A stretch of 64,000 nucleotides of DNA from Deuterostichococcus epilithicus (lineage: Eukaryota; Chlorophyta; Trebouxiophyceae; Prasiolales; Stichococcaceae): positions 3,224,009-3,288,008 of the forward strand of contig JAVTLE010000021.1 of NCBI GenBank assembly GCA_033439295.1, in the 5' to 3' direction. Under the pieces are notes generated by a model. It was given only the letters and a program-made list of their open reading frames with translations. It was not told the origin of the DNA and made no database searches. This document shows positions 11,201 through 23,443 of this stretch, piece after piece (position 1 is the first letter of the stretch; every line of letters starts with the position of its first letter). The position numbers and the translations under genes are program-made.

Positions 11201-14200
11201 AGGTCCCGGCACGCTCACACCGTCGAGGAGCTGCAGCAAACTAGCTGAACACAAGGTGACGGCGCTTTCATGAGATATTATTCATGTTAGACACCTTGAT
11301 GACGGGGTCTGGGAACTCCATGCGCTCCAGCACGATGGGCTTGCCCTCATCGCACAGCGTGTCGCCGGTCGTCACATCCTTCAGCCCCGCGATGGCCACA
11401 ATGTCGCCGGTGCGCGCGTGTGTGATGTCCTGCGTGCGCAGTTTCGGAGGTAAATGAGCCGACGCTGGGCGTGGCGTCGGAGCTCCTTTTGGACATTCTG
11501 CTCGGGCACTGCCTGCTGCGCCGCCCACGGGTGAGGGGCGGCGCCCCAGAGGCAGAGGAAACACCATTTTCTCGCAGGCAAGCGCCACGCAAACGCTGAA
11601 GCTACACTTCTCGCAGGTGCACCGCCCACCAGGAAGACGACCGTTCCTCACAAAGGCGTGACATGTGGCGCAGGACATGCAAAGGGGCGGCGCCAGCGCA
11701 GGATAGCATAGCATAGGCGAGGCTGCCGCCAGCTCAGGCTTCGATCGTGGCACCGCTTGGCTTGCAATTCCGCTGGGGAGGCATTCCTGATCTCACATGG
11801 CGCTCTGTAGGGGTGACTTCAAGGTCAGTACGCCTGGTATCACCTGCCGGTCGTTGGAGTGCATCTCCATCATGCGGCCGATGCGCTCCTTGCTGCCCTT
11901 GCTAGAGCACAGCGCGTAGCCGCCCGTCTGTAGCGTGCCGCTGCAGCAGGAAGTTTCCAAAAACCATCAGCACCGTGTATGAGTCGGCGGGTCACTTTCC
12001 CTACTGTATACTACCTGGGCGCACAGCGCGCAGCTGCCAGTCGCCTGGGATGCCGCTGCGGCAAGAATCTGCCATGTGTAGCGTCAGCGTGGGTCGAACC
12101 ACGATGTTGCGCTGAGGCTGTCGACAGCATGCATTGTGAGCGAGCTGCAAAAGCAGTGTCAGGTGCTCTGAGGCGAACAGGTGTACGAGATGTGAGGCAC
12201 AGCAGAGGCAGACATATACGTGCAGGGGGCATGCTGAAGCCGGGGTGTGAAACCCATGTCAGCCATGTGAAACCTTGCAGCGGCAACTTGAAAAACGAAA
12301 GTACAGCAAACACGGATGAGAATTGGGAGGAGAGGTCTGCACAAAAGACTGCACCTGTACACGCGGCAGAAGGTGAGGGTGCCGACATACTTGTCGGACA
12401 TGACCTTGAAGGCCAGCGCGGAGAAGGGCTCCTCGTCCGCGGGCGCACGCGTCATCGCCGTGTCCGGGTCGTCCATCGCTGAGCCCTGGAAGTGACAAGG
12501 CGCACAGCATGGGAGCAGCGGGGAGCAGATGCGAAGGCATGGACCCAGTGGGTATACTGGGACCGTACTTTGAGGCCATGTGCGGCACCCACTGCCCTGA
12601 TAACGTACGAAGTGATGAGCGGCAGCGAGCCTGCTGAGCCTCCAGCCCCCAACTGCCTGCTGACAGGCTGCCTGCTGCCTTGGTGCCACGCAACCACGTC
12701 TCGGCCGCATACGATGCATGAGCAGGGACCCCTGGGTCGATCGTTCCAGCTCAGATAATGAGACCTGTTTCAGATTGCGGTGGCGATGCATTGTTGAGGG
12801 TCTACAGTTGACCCCACCTTCATGGCGGGCACGTCCAGCGGCGAGGGCAGGAAGGCGGTGACCGCATCCAACAGCGGCTGCACACCCTTGTTCTTGAATG
12901 CGGAGCCACACAGCACCGGCACGAACGCGCCGCCAATGGTGCCCTTGCGGATCAGCTTCTTGAGCGTGTCCTCGTTCGGGACCTCCCCCTGCGCAAGTGA
13001 GGTGAGGGTTTCAGGGCTGCGCGGTTGTCCGCAGTGTGTCTGTGATGTCGCACATTGAAGAGCCCGAAAGGAGCCCCGGCAGGAGCCGGCGCTGACGCCA
13101 GCGCCAGCGCCAACACAGTGCCGGGGTACACGGTGTGTCATCACACTCACCCTGAAGCCGACATGGCGGCTTCAAATGGCCTCGTAAGCTTGAAGTCAAT
13201 GCCCGCTGCGCGATGACTTGACTCTGCCAACCTGAAGCCCAGTCGGCATTGCTGCTCTCTGACGTCAGGAGCCCCCAACCCCGCGGGGCTCATAGGGCAG
13301 CCACTGCCGCGCCTCATCATTTCCACTTCATCCTTTGGGACCGTGGATCCATCTGTTCCCATCTTTTGCTCGTGGACTGCCCGCCCGCTCACGTTCAGGG
13401 ACATCATCGTGGCTACCATTGTCCAGCTCGATCGCCAACTCCACCGGAAATTAGTGTCACGCAGTCTTTCTGCGTTGCAGTGTTCCCACGTATTGACTTT
13501 GACTGGTGCTAGGGTCAATTCTCCCACCTCCAGGTACATCTCCATGGCGTCATCATCCATCTCCACCGCCAACTCCACCAACTTTTCGCGCCACTCCTCT
13601 GCCTGCTCCGCATAGTCCGCCGGGATGTCGCCGATCTCAAAGGAGGCGCCCAGCTCCTCGCCGTTCCAGGTGATGGCCTTGTTGGCCACCAGGTCGATGA
13701 CGCCCTGGCATTGAGGCGGCATGTGCGGCATGAGGCGCAAGTGGGGCAGGACGTTGGTAGCAAGCGAACATTTGCATCTGGCTGATAGTTCGTTCAGCAC
13801 TGGCCGGCACCGCGGCAGTGGCTGTGCACAGCTGGTGACGGCAGCTGCCACCCCCTGGACACTGCCGCCCCAGAGGCGGCCCTAGGGCGGCGGCACAGGC
13901 TGCGCCACATGGCAGCTGTCACCTTGGTTCTGATCACTGCCAGCTCACTCGCCGAGCACCTGTCCAGAATCTGAAGGCCGTCCTCGGAACCAGTGGGCAG
14001 CGTGCACAAACAGAGCGGCATTGCCGGCGTTGGCAAGACCCTACTTTCCAATGCCAGCTGCCACCGTGCAGCCTGACCTGGAAGTTGTCCTCAGAGCCGA
14101 TGGGCAGCGTGCACACGAGCGGCGTCGCGCCCAGGTTGCTGATGATCATGTCCACGGTGCGGAAGAAGTTGGCCCCCATACGGTCCATCTTGTTCACGAA

Positions 14201-16352
14201 GCAGATGCGCGGCACCTGCGCCAGGTGAGGGGGCGACGGCCGTGAGTCATCGGTGGCAATTGAACATGACCAGGATTGGAGACGGCGGTGGCTGCCGGCG
14301 CCACAGCCCATGCCAAAGGCGGGCAGCCTTTGCTTGCGGCCGCAGCATGGTGCAGAGGGAGTCAGCGGCTGCGGCTAGCGAGCGAAAAGTCTGTGCGGCC
14401 GAAGCGTCACCGAGCCCTGCTGGGGCACCGACCCCGGCGCCTGGGTGCTGTGCACTCCAGGGCAGGCGCGTGAACGAGCTGCGCCCGTGCAAGGACCATG
14501 CTGCACTTTGGGCGGCTCCGGCTGATGCCGAGTGTCTATGGCTGGCATCCGACAGCCCCTCTTAGGTATTGACAGCGAGAAAACCCACCCCGTACTTATC
14601 GGCCTGGCGCCACACCGTCTCCGACTGCGGCTCAACGCCCGCCACGCTGTCGAACAGCGCCACGGCGCCGTCCAGCACCCGCAGTGCGCGCTCCACCTGC
14701 AGGCGCCATGGGCTTTGTGTGCTTTTCTTGAGATGCAGCGGGGCCATGCGCTGCGCTGGCGGTGCCGCGCCGCCCCGTGTGCGCTTCCGGAAGGGGGAAG
14801 GGGGCGTGGGGAGGACGGTGTACATAGGACAGCAGTAGCAGCATGAGCAACGTGCATGGCGAGACGCGTTCCTGCCAGCACAGGCTCCGGATGGGTGTCG
14901 TGGATGCCGCGGAACGGGAAGCGGGAGGCGCAGCACCTCTAGCGTGAAGTCCACGTGACCGGGCGTGTCGATGATGTTGATGCAGTGCTCCTTCCAGAAG
15001 CAGGTGGTGGCAGCAGAGGTGATGGTGATGCCGCGCTCCCGCTCCTGCAGGCGCCAAACACAGGCGTTTTGATGCTGCATCCTGCACATACTCGCTGCGC
15101 AGCGAGGGCACAACCAACACGTGCGTCACCCTCCGCGGCTCTCCGAGACTGCATGTCGCTGCCACGAAAGGGTGCGGCCAAACCAGTCGGGTTGGCTGCG
15201 CCCCGCCCAAGCTGGGCAAGGCACACCTCCTGCTCCACCCTTTGTGACAGCCCCCGGTCAAAGTCCGGAACCTGCGGCATGCTGCCAGAACACGGCGGCC
15301 ATGCACATAAGTGCCAAAAGGCATCCAGAACCGCCAGCTGCACCGCACCTGGACCATCCAGTCCATGGTGGCGGCGCCCTCGTGCACCTCGCCGATCTTG
15401 TAGCTCTTGCCCGTGTAGAACAGCACACGCTCTGTGCAGGTGGTCTGCGGCGCAGAACAGTGGCCGTGGCTCGGCGGCTCTCGGGAAGCGGTAGCAATCG
15501 AACCGTCATGTTGTTTCAGGGCGGCTTTGATGCAGTTGTGTGTGCATGTGTGCACCATGCGATCGCGACGGGAGCGGCTACCGGTTCCGGCTTGCCAGGT
15601 CATGCATGATATCGCCGCGCACCTTGCCAGCGTCAATGTGAGCCATGATGCCGATGTTGCGGTACCGCTCCAGCGGGATAATCCGCTCTGCACACCGGGC
15701 AACGAAGATAAGCTTGCAACTGTAGGGAGGTCGCAGCCGGCTCAACAGCCGCGTTGATGCTACCTGCTAAGGGTTCCAGCATGGGGAAACAGATGCGCCC
15801 CAGATGCACATGCCGTCAAAGAACGAGTGCACATGTGCTGCAGGACGCACTGCTGGTGTCTTTCGACTCTGCGGCGCGGACTTGCAGTTGTCCGCGGCCC
15901 ACTGAAGGGCGGCTGCTGAGGGTGGAACCCAGGCTCTGCATCTACACGACGTACGCCAGCCCTTGTCGATTTATGCTATGTGCGATCGTGGATGCTAGCA
16001 GCTTATCGAAGCCACGAGAGTGACGGAGCTATGCCGAAAACATGCAGTCCCGTGCATGTGGTGCTCTGGCTAAGACATCAATACTTCGCGAGCAGGCGCA
16101 GTTTGCGCATGCGAGATATCATCAATAAGGACTCGCAGCTGATGCAGACTGCCAGGCGCCAACCCAAGCCCACTGCCGTGCCCGCACCTGTGCTGCCTGC
16201 GGGCTGTTTTGCCGGAAGCCTGTGAAGCTTGGCAACGGCGCGCTGCGGGCGCCACATGCAGCTGCAGGCACCATGGCTGCTGTAGCGCGTCTGCATGGCG
16301 CCCTACACTGCGCCGGCGCCGTCTGCGCGCCCGCAAGCATGGTCGCCTGCAT
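8229..16352 (-). CDS. Chloroplast-type translation elongation factor G
   Basis: A large intron-rich gene. Exon 1 (16352-16188) starts [16 protein letters not shown] and is rich in Ala, Ser and Arg with few acids, like a plastid transit peptide. GTPase exons follow: 15687-15623 ([14 protein letters not shown]1), 15444-15349 ([25 protein letters not shown]), 15044-14937 ([30 protein letters not shown]2-G3), 14696-14589, 14215-14078 ([15 protein letters not shown]4). Later exons carry domain II ([13 protein letters not shown]), domain III ([20 protein letters not shown]), domain IV ([29 protein letters not shown]) and domain V ([35 protein letters not shown]). EF-G drives ribosome translocation. 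The usual acidic residue in MDWMEQE is replaced by Val (MDWMVQE). Joining of exon 1 to the G1 exon leaves the phase unresolved, so a small exon may be missing. The plastid form (plant SCO1) is favoured over a mitochondrial one by the leader and the sequence. Confidence 0.92.
9495..9715 (-). repeat. Partial copies of an EF-G exon 5' edge inside the preceding intron
   Basis: The domain IV exon reading [17 protein letters not shown] begins near 9522 after a CTGCAG acceptor. The adjoining intron has two further imperfect copies of the same edge, near 9590-9632 and 9665-9710, each containing an acceptor-like AG followed by a version of GLEEMMSAG. The copies are joined by a shared spacer (fragment TTTCAGGACAAAG at about 9569 and 9645). 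The unit is roughly 75-80 bp. Confidence 0.75.
13970..14125 (-). repeat. Copy of an EF-G exon 3' edge in the following intron
   Basis: The G4 exon ends near 14078 with [13 protein letters not shown]. About 105 bp further along the minus strand, at roughly 13973-14022, a related stretch reads [14 protein letters not shown]. The bases match closely over about 45 bp. The copy is not needed for an in-phase EF-G and is taken as intronic. Confidence 0.75.
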
Positions 16353-16874
16353 GGCTGCTGTGCTCTGAAAGGCAGCTGGACCTTAACTTGCAAGCTTTCC
16401 CTGAATGAAGAATCTCAAGTGAATGTACTCCAACGATCGCGGAGGAGTGTACAGGCAGCACGACTGCGCAGTGTCCAGAGCTGTGGCTGACTTTCCTGTC
16501 CGACAGCGAGTCCGCGCTCGCAATGACGACACGCAAGCACGATCTGGATTTAGGGTTTGTTATCTGTATTGCGATGTCTAATTTTGCGGTTAGCCTGACC
16601 TAGTCGAGCCGCAGAACACCCGCCCGCCAGCGAAAGCGTTCTTCAGAAGTTGGACTACAACGCCGTCGCTGCTGCAGTCTACAGCATTGCCGGAACATCG
16701 TCTCAGTGCTGGTGGTCTCGGTCCTGCTCGGCACACCGAGATCTGCTGCCACAAGCTTCAGTCGGGCACTTGGCTTCCGGAGTCCGGTTTTCGCAGAGTT
16801 TTCGGGACTGTGTCTGGTCTCGGGTGGCTGCAGCGACCTTCAAGGCTTGACGAAGTCACCGTCAGCAAGCGCAG
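16353..16874. promoter_or_regulatory. Probable shared divergent promoter region (EF-G / LarB)
   Basis: The two start codons face away from each other across about 520 bp, so both promoters should lie here. I see no clear TATA box or named element. The interval includes TTTAGGGTTTG at about 16549, which resembles the plant telo-box but may be chance. Confidence 0.4.
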
Positions 16875-19800
16875 ATGATCAGATCGGGGCGTCTTCCGCA
16901 GAGACTGGGCAGCGGCTGGTCACCATACAGTCATACAGCCAACCCTTTCAGCCGACAACTGCGCGCGCGTCGGAGCAGGCGAGCACCTGCTGCGAGCGCC
17001 AACGGTGAGACTGCCCACGCCAGTACATCGATTGATCGTCGACGTGCAGCATTCAAGTGGTCGACAGTTCCGGAAATTTGCCGAGGATGCTTGTGGTGGT
17101 GCCGAAAGGCAAGGGAGGGTGATGGTCGTGATCAGGTGAGTTCAGTCGTCTTTGTGGCAACATCTGTGCACAAGCTACTACCCAAACAAAGACCCCTACA
17201 GATGGCCATGTGCCGTATTTGCAGTTGGATAAGCCAGCAGGAGGCAAATCGAGGCCAAAAGCTTGCCCTTGTGAAGTCATGATCATTTTCGCTAGGCCCT
17301 GACACAGGAGGTCCGCAATGCATGTCAGACGGCTGCATTCAAGGGCAGCTGCAATCAAGCGCGCTGCACCCTCCTTCACGCGCAGATTCTCGCACACAAA
17401 TCCATCTCTCATACCGCGGTGTCGGCGCGACGTAGTATGCTCGATGACCTTGGCAGTCGGAACTGGTTCCTGATACACCACACGATGCTGCTCGCAGGAG
17501 TCGGCCCAGACCCGCAGCTGACAGCCTTCCTGGCAGAGGTGGCGCACGGCCGCATCCGCCCGGATGATGCTGCCCGCCAGCTCAGCAGCCTCCTGTCGTC
17601 GGGCCAGCCCACCGGCGACTTCGCAGCCACCGACCTCTCCAGGTGCGCCTGCGGCGTGCGAGTCCTAGGCAAATGTCTGACGCTTGCGCACTACTAGCAG
17701 TCGTACACAGTTGACCGGCAGCGGGGTAGACTGCTGCATCTCCGCCGGTAGTCCCCAGAGACCGAACTCAGGTCGTTTATGTCGCCACCAAAGGGGAACT
17801 GGGAGCGAGCAGTGACCTGCGGTAGCATCGCCGCGGAGATGCATGGCAGCGCCGGGGCGGTGCAGCAAGGGGGCACCATCGCAGTCGTCTGAGGCTCGTA
17901 AGCCCAGAGCTTCGGGATAAACTTGCGTGCAGGAGCGAGCGCACCGGCTTCCCGGAGGTGGTGTGGGGTCCCGGCAAGACGCCGCTGCAGATCGTGACCA
18001 TCATGCGCAAGCTCATCGAGCGGGAGGAGCTGGCGGTCGCGACCCGCATTGAGCCCTCGGTGCGGCCTAAGGCTTTGGGGGTTTGAGGGGCGGCAGAGGA
18101 TTTTGTTGCAGGATTGCAGCAGGGCAGCCATCTCATAGAGGATGCACCAAGCAGGCCACACCCAGGGAGGCGGCCTCCCTCGGGAGCCTTCGCGTTCTTC
18201 ACTGCATGGCATTGGTGGCAGCCTGCTTGTGAGGGCACTGGTATCGGAATGCGAGCTGGTCGCAGATGCTGCAGTCATTACATCTTGTCGCGACCATGCA
18301 CCAGAGTTTCTTTTCTGGTACAGGTGGCGCAGGAGGTGCAGGAGATGCTGCCAGCGCAGGTCGAGTACATTGAGCAGGTGCGCCCTGCTGGAAACCCTTA
18401 GCCAGCACAGCAAATCGTGCTACGGGCTGCAGCCTGGCGTGCACGTTGCTCTGCGCCGGTATACTTGCACAGCATCAACCATTCCTGTTGTGGGGGACCG
18501 ACTGCAGCTGGAGGACGTGGTGTTGGTTAAGAGACCTGCACTTGCTGCAGTGATTTTGCTGCGGGCTGGTCTTGGGGGCTGCATTTCAGACAGAGCTGCC
18601 ACATGGACAGCATTGACTGCCCGCAGTTGCCCAGACGTACCAGCTGGCCGTGTGCATCCAGTCAGACATGTAAGACCAGACATCTTTGCCAGATCAGCAG
18701 CCTCGCACCCTCTCGCATCTGAACGGAACCTCATCCATCGCCAGGCGCGCATGCTGGTGCTGCGGCCGGAGAGCGGGCGGCGGCCACCGCGGCTGGCGGG
18801 CACGGTGGCGGTCCTGACGGCCGGCACCGGCGACGCCTTTGTGGCGGAGGAGTGCCGCCGCACCGCCGAGCTCATGGGCTGCTACACCTTCCGGCTGCAG
18901 GTCAGACCTCGGGGTTGAGTGGTGCTGCCGCTGTCTCTGCAGGTTCAGATGTGGACACAACTACTTATTGACAAACGCCTTGATCAGTCAAAACTATCGC
19001 TAATGAACTAACTAAAGGTGGCTCTCTGAGTGATGAATCTGGGTCTCAGCGCTCCAGAGACTCGTGGACCGCAGCCTGCCGAGGAGCAATCAGCTGGCGC
19101 ATGGCTGCGTCATGACGCACCCAGGGTTTGCTGTTGAGCTTCCTGGGAGTCTGCAGGCGGTGCTGCCTGGCACGGGGGCAGCGTGTCGGCACACACAGCG
19201 CGAGTCCATCCATCCCCCCCCGCGTTGACGTTTGGGCATTGCCTGACACATCCTGCCTCGCCGCAGGACTTGGGCATCGACTCGGGGCTGGCGCGCATAG
19301 TGCAGAACCTGCCGGCAGTGCGCGCCGCCGACGTGGTGGTCGTCATATCCGGCATGGACGGCTCGCTGCCGTCTGCCATCGCCGGCCTGGTCGACAGCCC
19401 CGTGGTGGGTGCCGGCGGTGGTGCTCCGAGTCTCAAGCCTTTTCCTGCCGCGGTTGACCGACCGCACCAGCGTGGTTCAGTGACCCTGCATGTCCGAGGC
19501 GGCTGGCGCCGGTGTGGCTCGATTCAGCGCATTTGCAAGCCCCAGCGGCCAGCAGCCAGCCGGTTCTGGTCACCAAAAAGCTGCAACAGGCGGCGCTGGC
19601 ACCTTGCATGTCGCTCTGCCGACGCCATCGCGATGTGCGCGACCGCAGATCGCAGTGCCAACGAGCGTCGGCTATGGCGCCGCCTTCGCCGGCATCAGCC
19701 CGCTCCTCAGCGCGCTCACGGCCGGCGCGCCGGGCGTGGCCACCGTCAACATTGACAACGGCTTTGGAGGTGCACGATTGCGAGTCTCCTGGGAAGCGCC

Positions 19801-20232
19801 TGCGCGCCGAACGCTTTGACAGCTTGCCGTTGCTGCAGTTGCCGTGCTTCCCGGCCCCTCGCCAATGCAGGAGGCGCCACGGCTGCACTGCCGCCAAACC
19901 CTGCCCTGTGCACAGTGAGCTGACGTGCAAATGTCGTTGAGGAGGGACAGCATGCAGGGGTCTGTGAAGCCCCGCCAATGCGCACCTCCTGCATGTGTCG
20001 TGACTGCTGCCATTACCCCTGCGCAGCCGCCATGCTGGCGGCGCGCATTTTGCGGGCCGCCAATAAAATCGCCGACAAGGTCGCGCCGTCGCGCGCGGTC
20101 ACCATGCACGCCGTCCCCAACGGCGTCCCGCCGACGCCGCAGCCGCCGCCGCCACCGCAGCAGCAGCAGCAGCAGCAGCAGCAGGCCGGCGGCAATGGCG
20201 CCGCCAACACCGCTGTCTCGACGCTGGGCTGA
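16875..20232 (+). CDS. LarB-type nickel-pincer cofactor enzyme (AIR carboxylase-like, plant form)
   Basis: Eight exons join in phase: 16875-17004, 17498-17642, 17933-18059, 18324-18377, 18745-18900, 19267-19404, 19649-19769, 20027-20232. The first is basic and Ser/Arg-rich ([15 protein letters not shown]), suiting an organelle leader, but this start is the least certain part. The body reads [107 protein letters not shown] and VNIDNGFG, the LarB/PurE-like pattern. Bacterial LarB carboxylates and hydrolyses nicotinic acid adenine dinucleotide in the first step of the nickel-pincer cofactor of lactate racemase. Plants and algae keep a LarB homologue whose role is less clear. The C-terminus adds a Pro-rich stretch and nine glutamines before TGA 20230-20232. 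LarC and LarE are not in the window. Confidence 0.9.
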
Positions 20233-21174
20233 TCGGCGGCCGCAGTGCCCCTGTGGCACCGGCACCGCGGCCTGCCCTCCCAACTGCGGCATGGAGGCAG
20301 CGCGCCCCAGCCACGGCGCGGCGTTTAGCTAGGATGAGGGTCATACGGAGGTGCATCAGGAGAGGCCGGAAGGGCGGGGCACCGAGGCATACACAGCAGA
20401 GTCGGGGGATTGTTGGACGATGGTCGTGCAGAGGTGGGAGGACCCCGGCACGCGATTGCGGAACCCTAAGTTTCAGACGCCCGGTGAGGGAAGCATCTCG
20501 AGCGGCAGGGGTGGGGAGGGTCTGTTTCGCCGGTCAAGCTGCCTTTGTCGAGTGAAGACTGCCTCCTGCTGCATGTTGTTCGTCACACAGGCAGCCGGTT
20601 TTGGAGCGGCGAGCTCTCGCAACTTTATGACCAACTTCTGACTGAGCAACACTTTTTTGGCGTTCACAAGGGTTTCAGGATCCCTTTTGACAGGACTATA
20701 TACACACTTCAGAGTTGCTGTCTCGGGTTGTGTGCTGTTGCGGCTTCGCAATAACACGTGCAAGCAAATTGGCAGACTGATGGAAACCATCGAGGTCGAT
20801 ACTACAGGCTGCTTGGCAATCCGACAGCCGCTGCCATCCAGGATGTCGACTACCTATGAGTGCCCGGCAAAGACATAGTATATTGCCACTTCGCAGCAGA
20901 TCGAGGAGCTATTGCCATGAGATTTTGATTGCTGTTTCTATGCGGCTTGAGGTCCGGAAGCCTTTCACGGGTGCCATTTCACAAATCAATGTGACTGTAG
21001 TCGATGTAGTTTGGAACGCATACTGCCAAACGTTTTCCAATCTGTGCTAGCGCATGTGAACTCGTCAGACCGACGGCGGCTGCGATTGGGGTCGAACCGC
21101 CTGAGGGCTGCCCGGCTGGAGCCGCTGCGCAGGTGCCGCTTGAGTCGATGAGCAGCACCCGCCAAACCCATTCA
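20233..21174. other. Convergent 3' intergenic region (LarB / PsbP-domain gene)
   Basis: About 940 bp between facing stop codons. No exon chain, RNA gene or repeat was recognised. Confidence 0.5.
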
Positions 21175-23332
21175 TTAAGCCTCCAGCTGGAAGCTCTCTG
21201 CAGCAGCACGCAGCTGTGACGCCGCCTGCGGCCACCGCTCCACCGGCGAGCTGACCGTCAGCAGGTACGCCTGCCCTGCAGCCATGAAAGCAACCAGCCA
21301 CTTCAGGCGGATTTCCCAAACAAGTTTGCTGCTTCGTGGGCCAGCTCTGTGGGGCACCCGCCCCGGGCCGTCTTATGCACAATGGCAGGCTGCTTCGGCG
21401 TGTCTTAGCCCAGGTGCCAACTGGCAGGCTTTCCGAGAGCCTTTCTGAGAACGTGTGACCTGCGCACCGTTCCTGAACACTGCGGACGCTACGAGGTGGC
21501 GCGTGATGGGCTGCTGCGCGCTGCCGTTCGGGGCCTGCAACAGCTCAGCCACAGGTCAGTCCCACAGGGCGCCAAAATCGAGGTTGACTTCATGCGTCGA
21601 TACGTCAGCGCTGAGGGCGTCTTGAGGCCTGGCGGAGCACACGGTGCCCGTCGCGGGCAGGAGCACGGCAGCCATGACGCAGCAAACGTCCGGCTCCTGA
21701 AGCCGAGCGGCAGCTACAGCCGCTCGACGGTCCATACCATCAAGCGCAGTCCCGAAGCGAGCATCACTTCGGCAGTCACCGCTTGTCAAACCCATCCGAA
21801 GCCTAGCATTCATGCTTACGATAGTTCTTTTCGGAGCGGTTCTGTGAAACCTCACCAGGCAGCGGCGGACGCCCTCTAGGCCCTCCTCGATCTCGCCGTT
21901 GCACACCGAAAGGATGTACCTTGCGCCACACAACCCAGCAGTCACACATCATGGCTCTTGCGATCCTGCCAAGGATCTGCTGCCACGCTTTGCATGGAGG
22001 CTGGGTTGCGCAACCGCAGCCTGCAACCCATCAGCTTGGAGGGGTTTCGAACAGACTGCGCGGATCACGAACTGGTTGCTTGGGCACGCCAGGCGTCGCA
22101 AGTAGTGCATCCACGGTGCGCGGCGGCGCATCACTGAGGCTGAGATGAGGCCAGGGCGACTCACTCGAACATCACGTAGCTGCCGCCGGCGCGCCGCTCG
22201 CTGCCCTCGTCGATGAGCTCGAAACTCATGGTGTTGCCCTGCCACATAGCAGGCCGTCAGACCCTGTCAGTGCCACGGCTGCACCCAGACACGAACGAAG
22301 TCCAGCTGAGGTGCTGATGACAAGTTGTCGGGTCAGACCCTGTTGCGGGTGCACGGCAACAACCACATCTGAAAATTCGTCACTTGATGCGGGCTTTTTA
22401 AGTTTACACATCGAAAGCGCCCACCACGGTGCGAGCCTCGTCGATCAGGGCTTTGACGAGCGCCCTCGCATCCCCCTTCTCCGCTGCAAAACCGGGAAAA
22501 TCACTCCATCAACAATATAGCTTTCAAATTGCCAGATGTCGATGATGATATGAAAGCGGCAGTCCAGATGTGTGGTGCACTGCCGAGCCTGGGGCTGATG
22601 TGCTGGTGGCCTGCCCGCCGCACCTGTGCCAGGTGGCAGCTTCAGACGTGATACGTCCACTTTTTGTACGCTGGCTGTATCGAAGGTCGTGAAGTCGCCG
22701 ACGAGCGCCAGCGCGGCATTCTTCTCCCCCCGGTTCTGCGGCATGGCATCATGGAATCAGGAGCGGGTGCATGCGCAGCACTGCTCCATTCTGCAGCGGA
22801 GCATTGCCATTGCTGAATGCAAAGGACGCTTGATGCGTATGAGCAAGCGTGCGTTGGCCGACCGCTGTGAGGCCAGAGATCATGCTGTGCTTGAAAATCT
22901 GATGAAACCGATGCAACTGCGCACATACGCCACGATCCACCCTGAGGGGTAGCTGAAGCTGTAGCCGGCTTTGCCCTTCAGCCGCTTTAATGGACGCTGA
23001 TCTGCGCCAGAGTCTTCGGCATCCGCTCTGAACGGTATGACCAGCTGAGCGGACGCCAGCATGGCAGCTGCTGCGGCGCTGAGCATTGTGCGCCGGCCAA
23101 TCTGCACTCGATTTGCAGGTACGTCTTCGTGCACTCTGCATTGAGTAGCGACGTCAAAGCGACATGATACGCGCACTGGACAGCCGACTGGAGGCGCAGG
23201 TCGGGTTTCTGGGAGTCCTGTCGCAGATCGAAATACATGCCTGCTGGCTGGAGTCTGCAGAAGCATGTTTGCGACCGATGGACCGCGACTGGGCAGTTGC
23301 AGGAAACTCAATGCTCGCGTCCGATTGCGCAA
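21175..23332 (-). CDS. PsbP-domain thylakoid lumen protein
   Basis: Exon 1 (23332 to about 22952) encodes a long leader ending in IGRRTMLSAAAAAMLASAQL, a twin-arginine hydrophobic signal, followed by KRLKGKAGYSFSYPSGWIVAY. Next come 22735-22624 (NRGEKNAALALVGDFTTFDT, then KLPPGT), 22483-22410 (EKGDARALVKALIDEARTVV) and 22238 to about 22165 (GNTMSFELIDEGSERRAGGSYVMFE). The last exon 21275-21175 reads AYLLTVSSPVERWPQAASQL and ends ESFQLEA. GYxFxYPxGW, the VGDF block and the YLLTxSxPxxRW ending are the PsbP fold. The family includes the 23-kDa photosystem II oxygen-evolving subunit and PPL/PPD assembly factors. Exons between 22160 and 21280 were not resolved with confidence. The sequence looks closer to a PPD/PPL member than to PsbP itself, but the exact subfamily is not settled. 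Confidence 0.82.
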
Positions 23333-23443
23333 GCTGGCGAAATATCGAACGTTGCCTGCGGCAGTTGTTCCGAACCTCCGACACCAGCAATACCCTGGGC
23401 AACTGAGGCTGGCAAATCAAATCCCAGCTCGTGGTGACCGGCT
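23333..23443. other. Short gap between the PsbP-domain start and the AASDH-like stop
   Basis: Only 111 bp separate the stop of the upstream minus-strand gene from the first Met chosen for the PsbP-domain gene. If that Met is right, the promoter must overlap the neighbour's 3' end. The internal Met at 23266 would give more room. Confidence 0.4.

Noticed and set aside
13794-14051. [12 protein letters not shown] segment as a real extra EF-G exon
   Set aside because: It duplicates the end of the preceding exon and EF-G has the motif only once. The real exon already continues in phase to [14 protein letters not shown].
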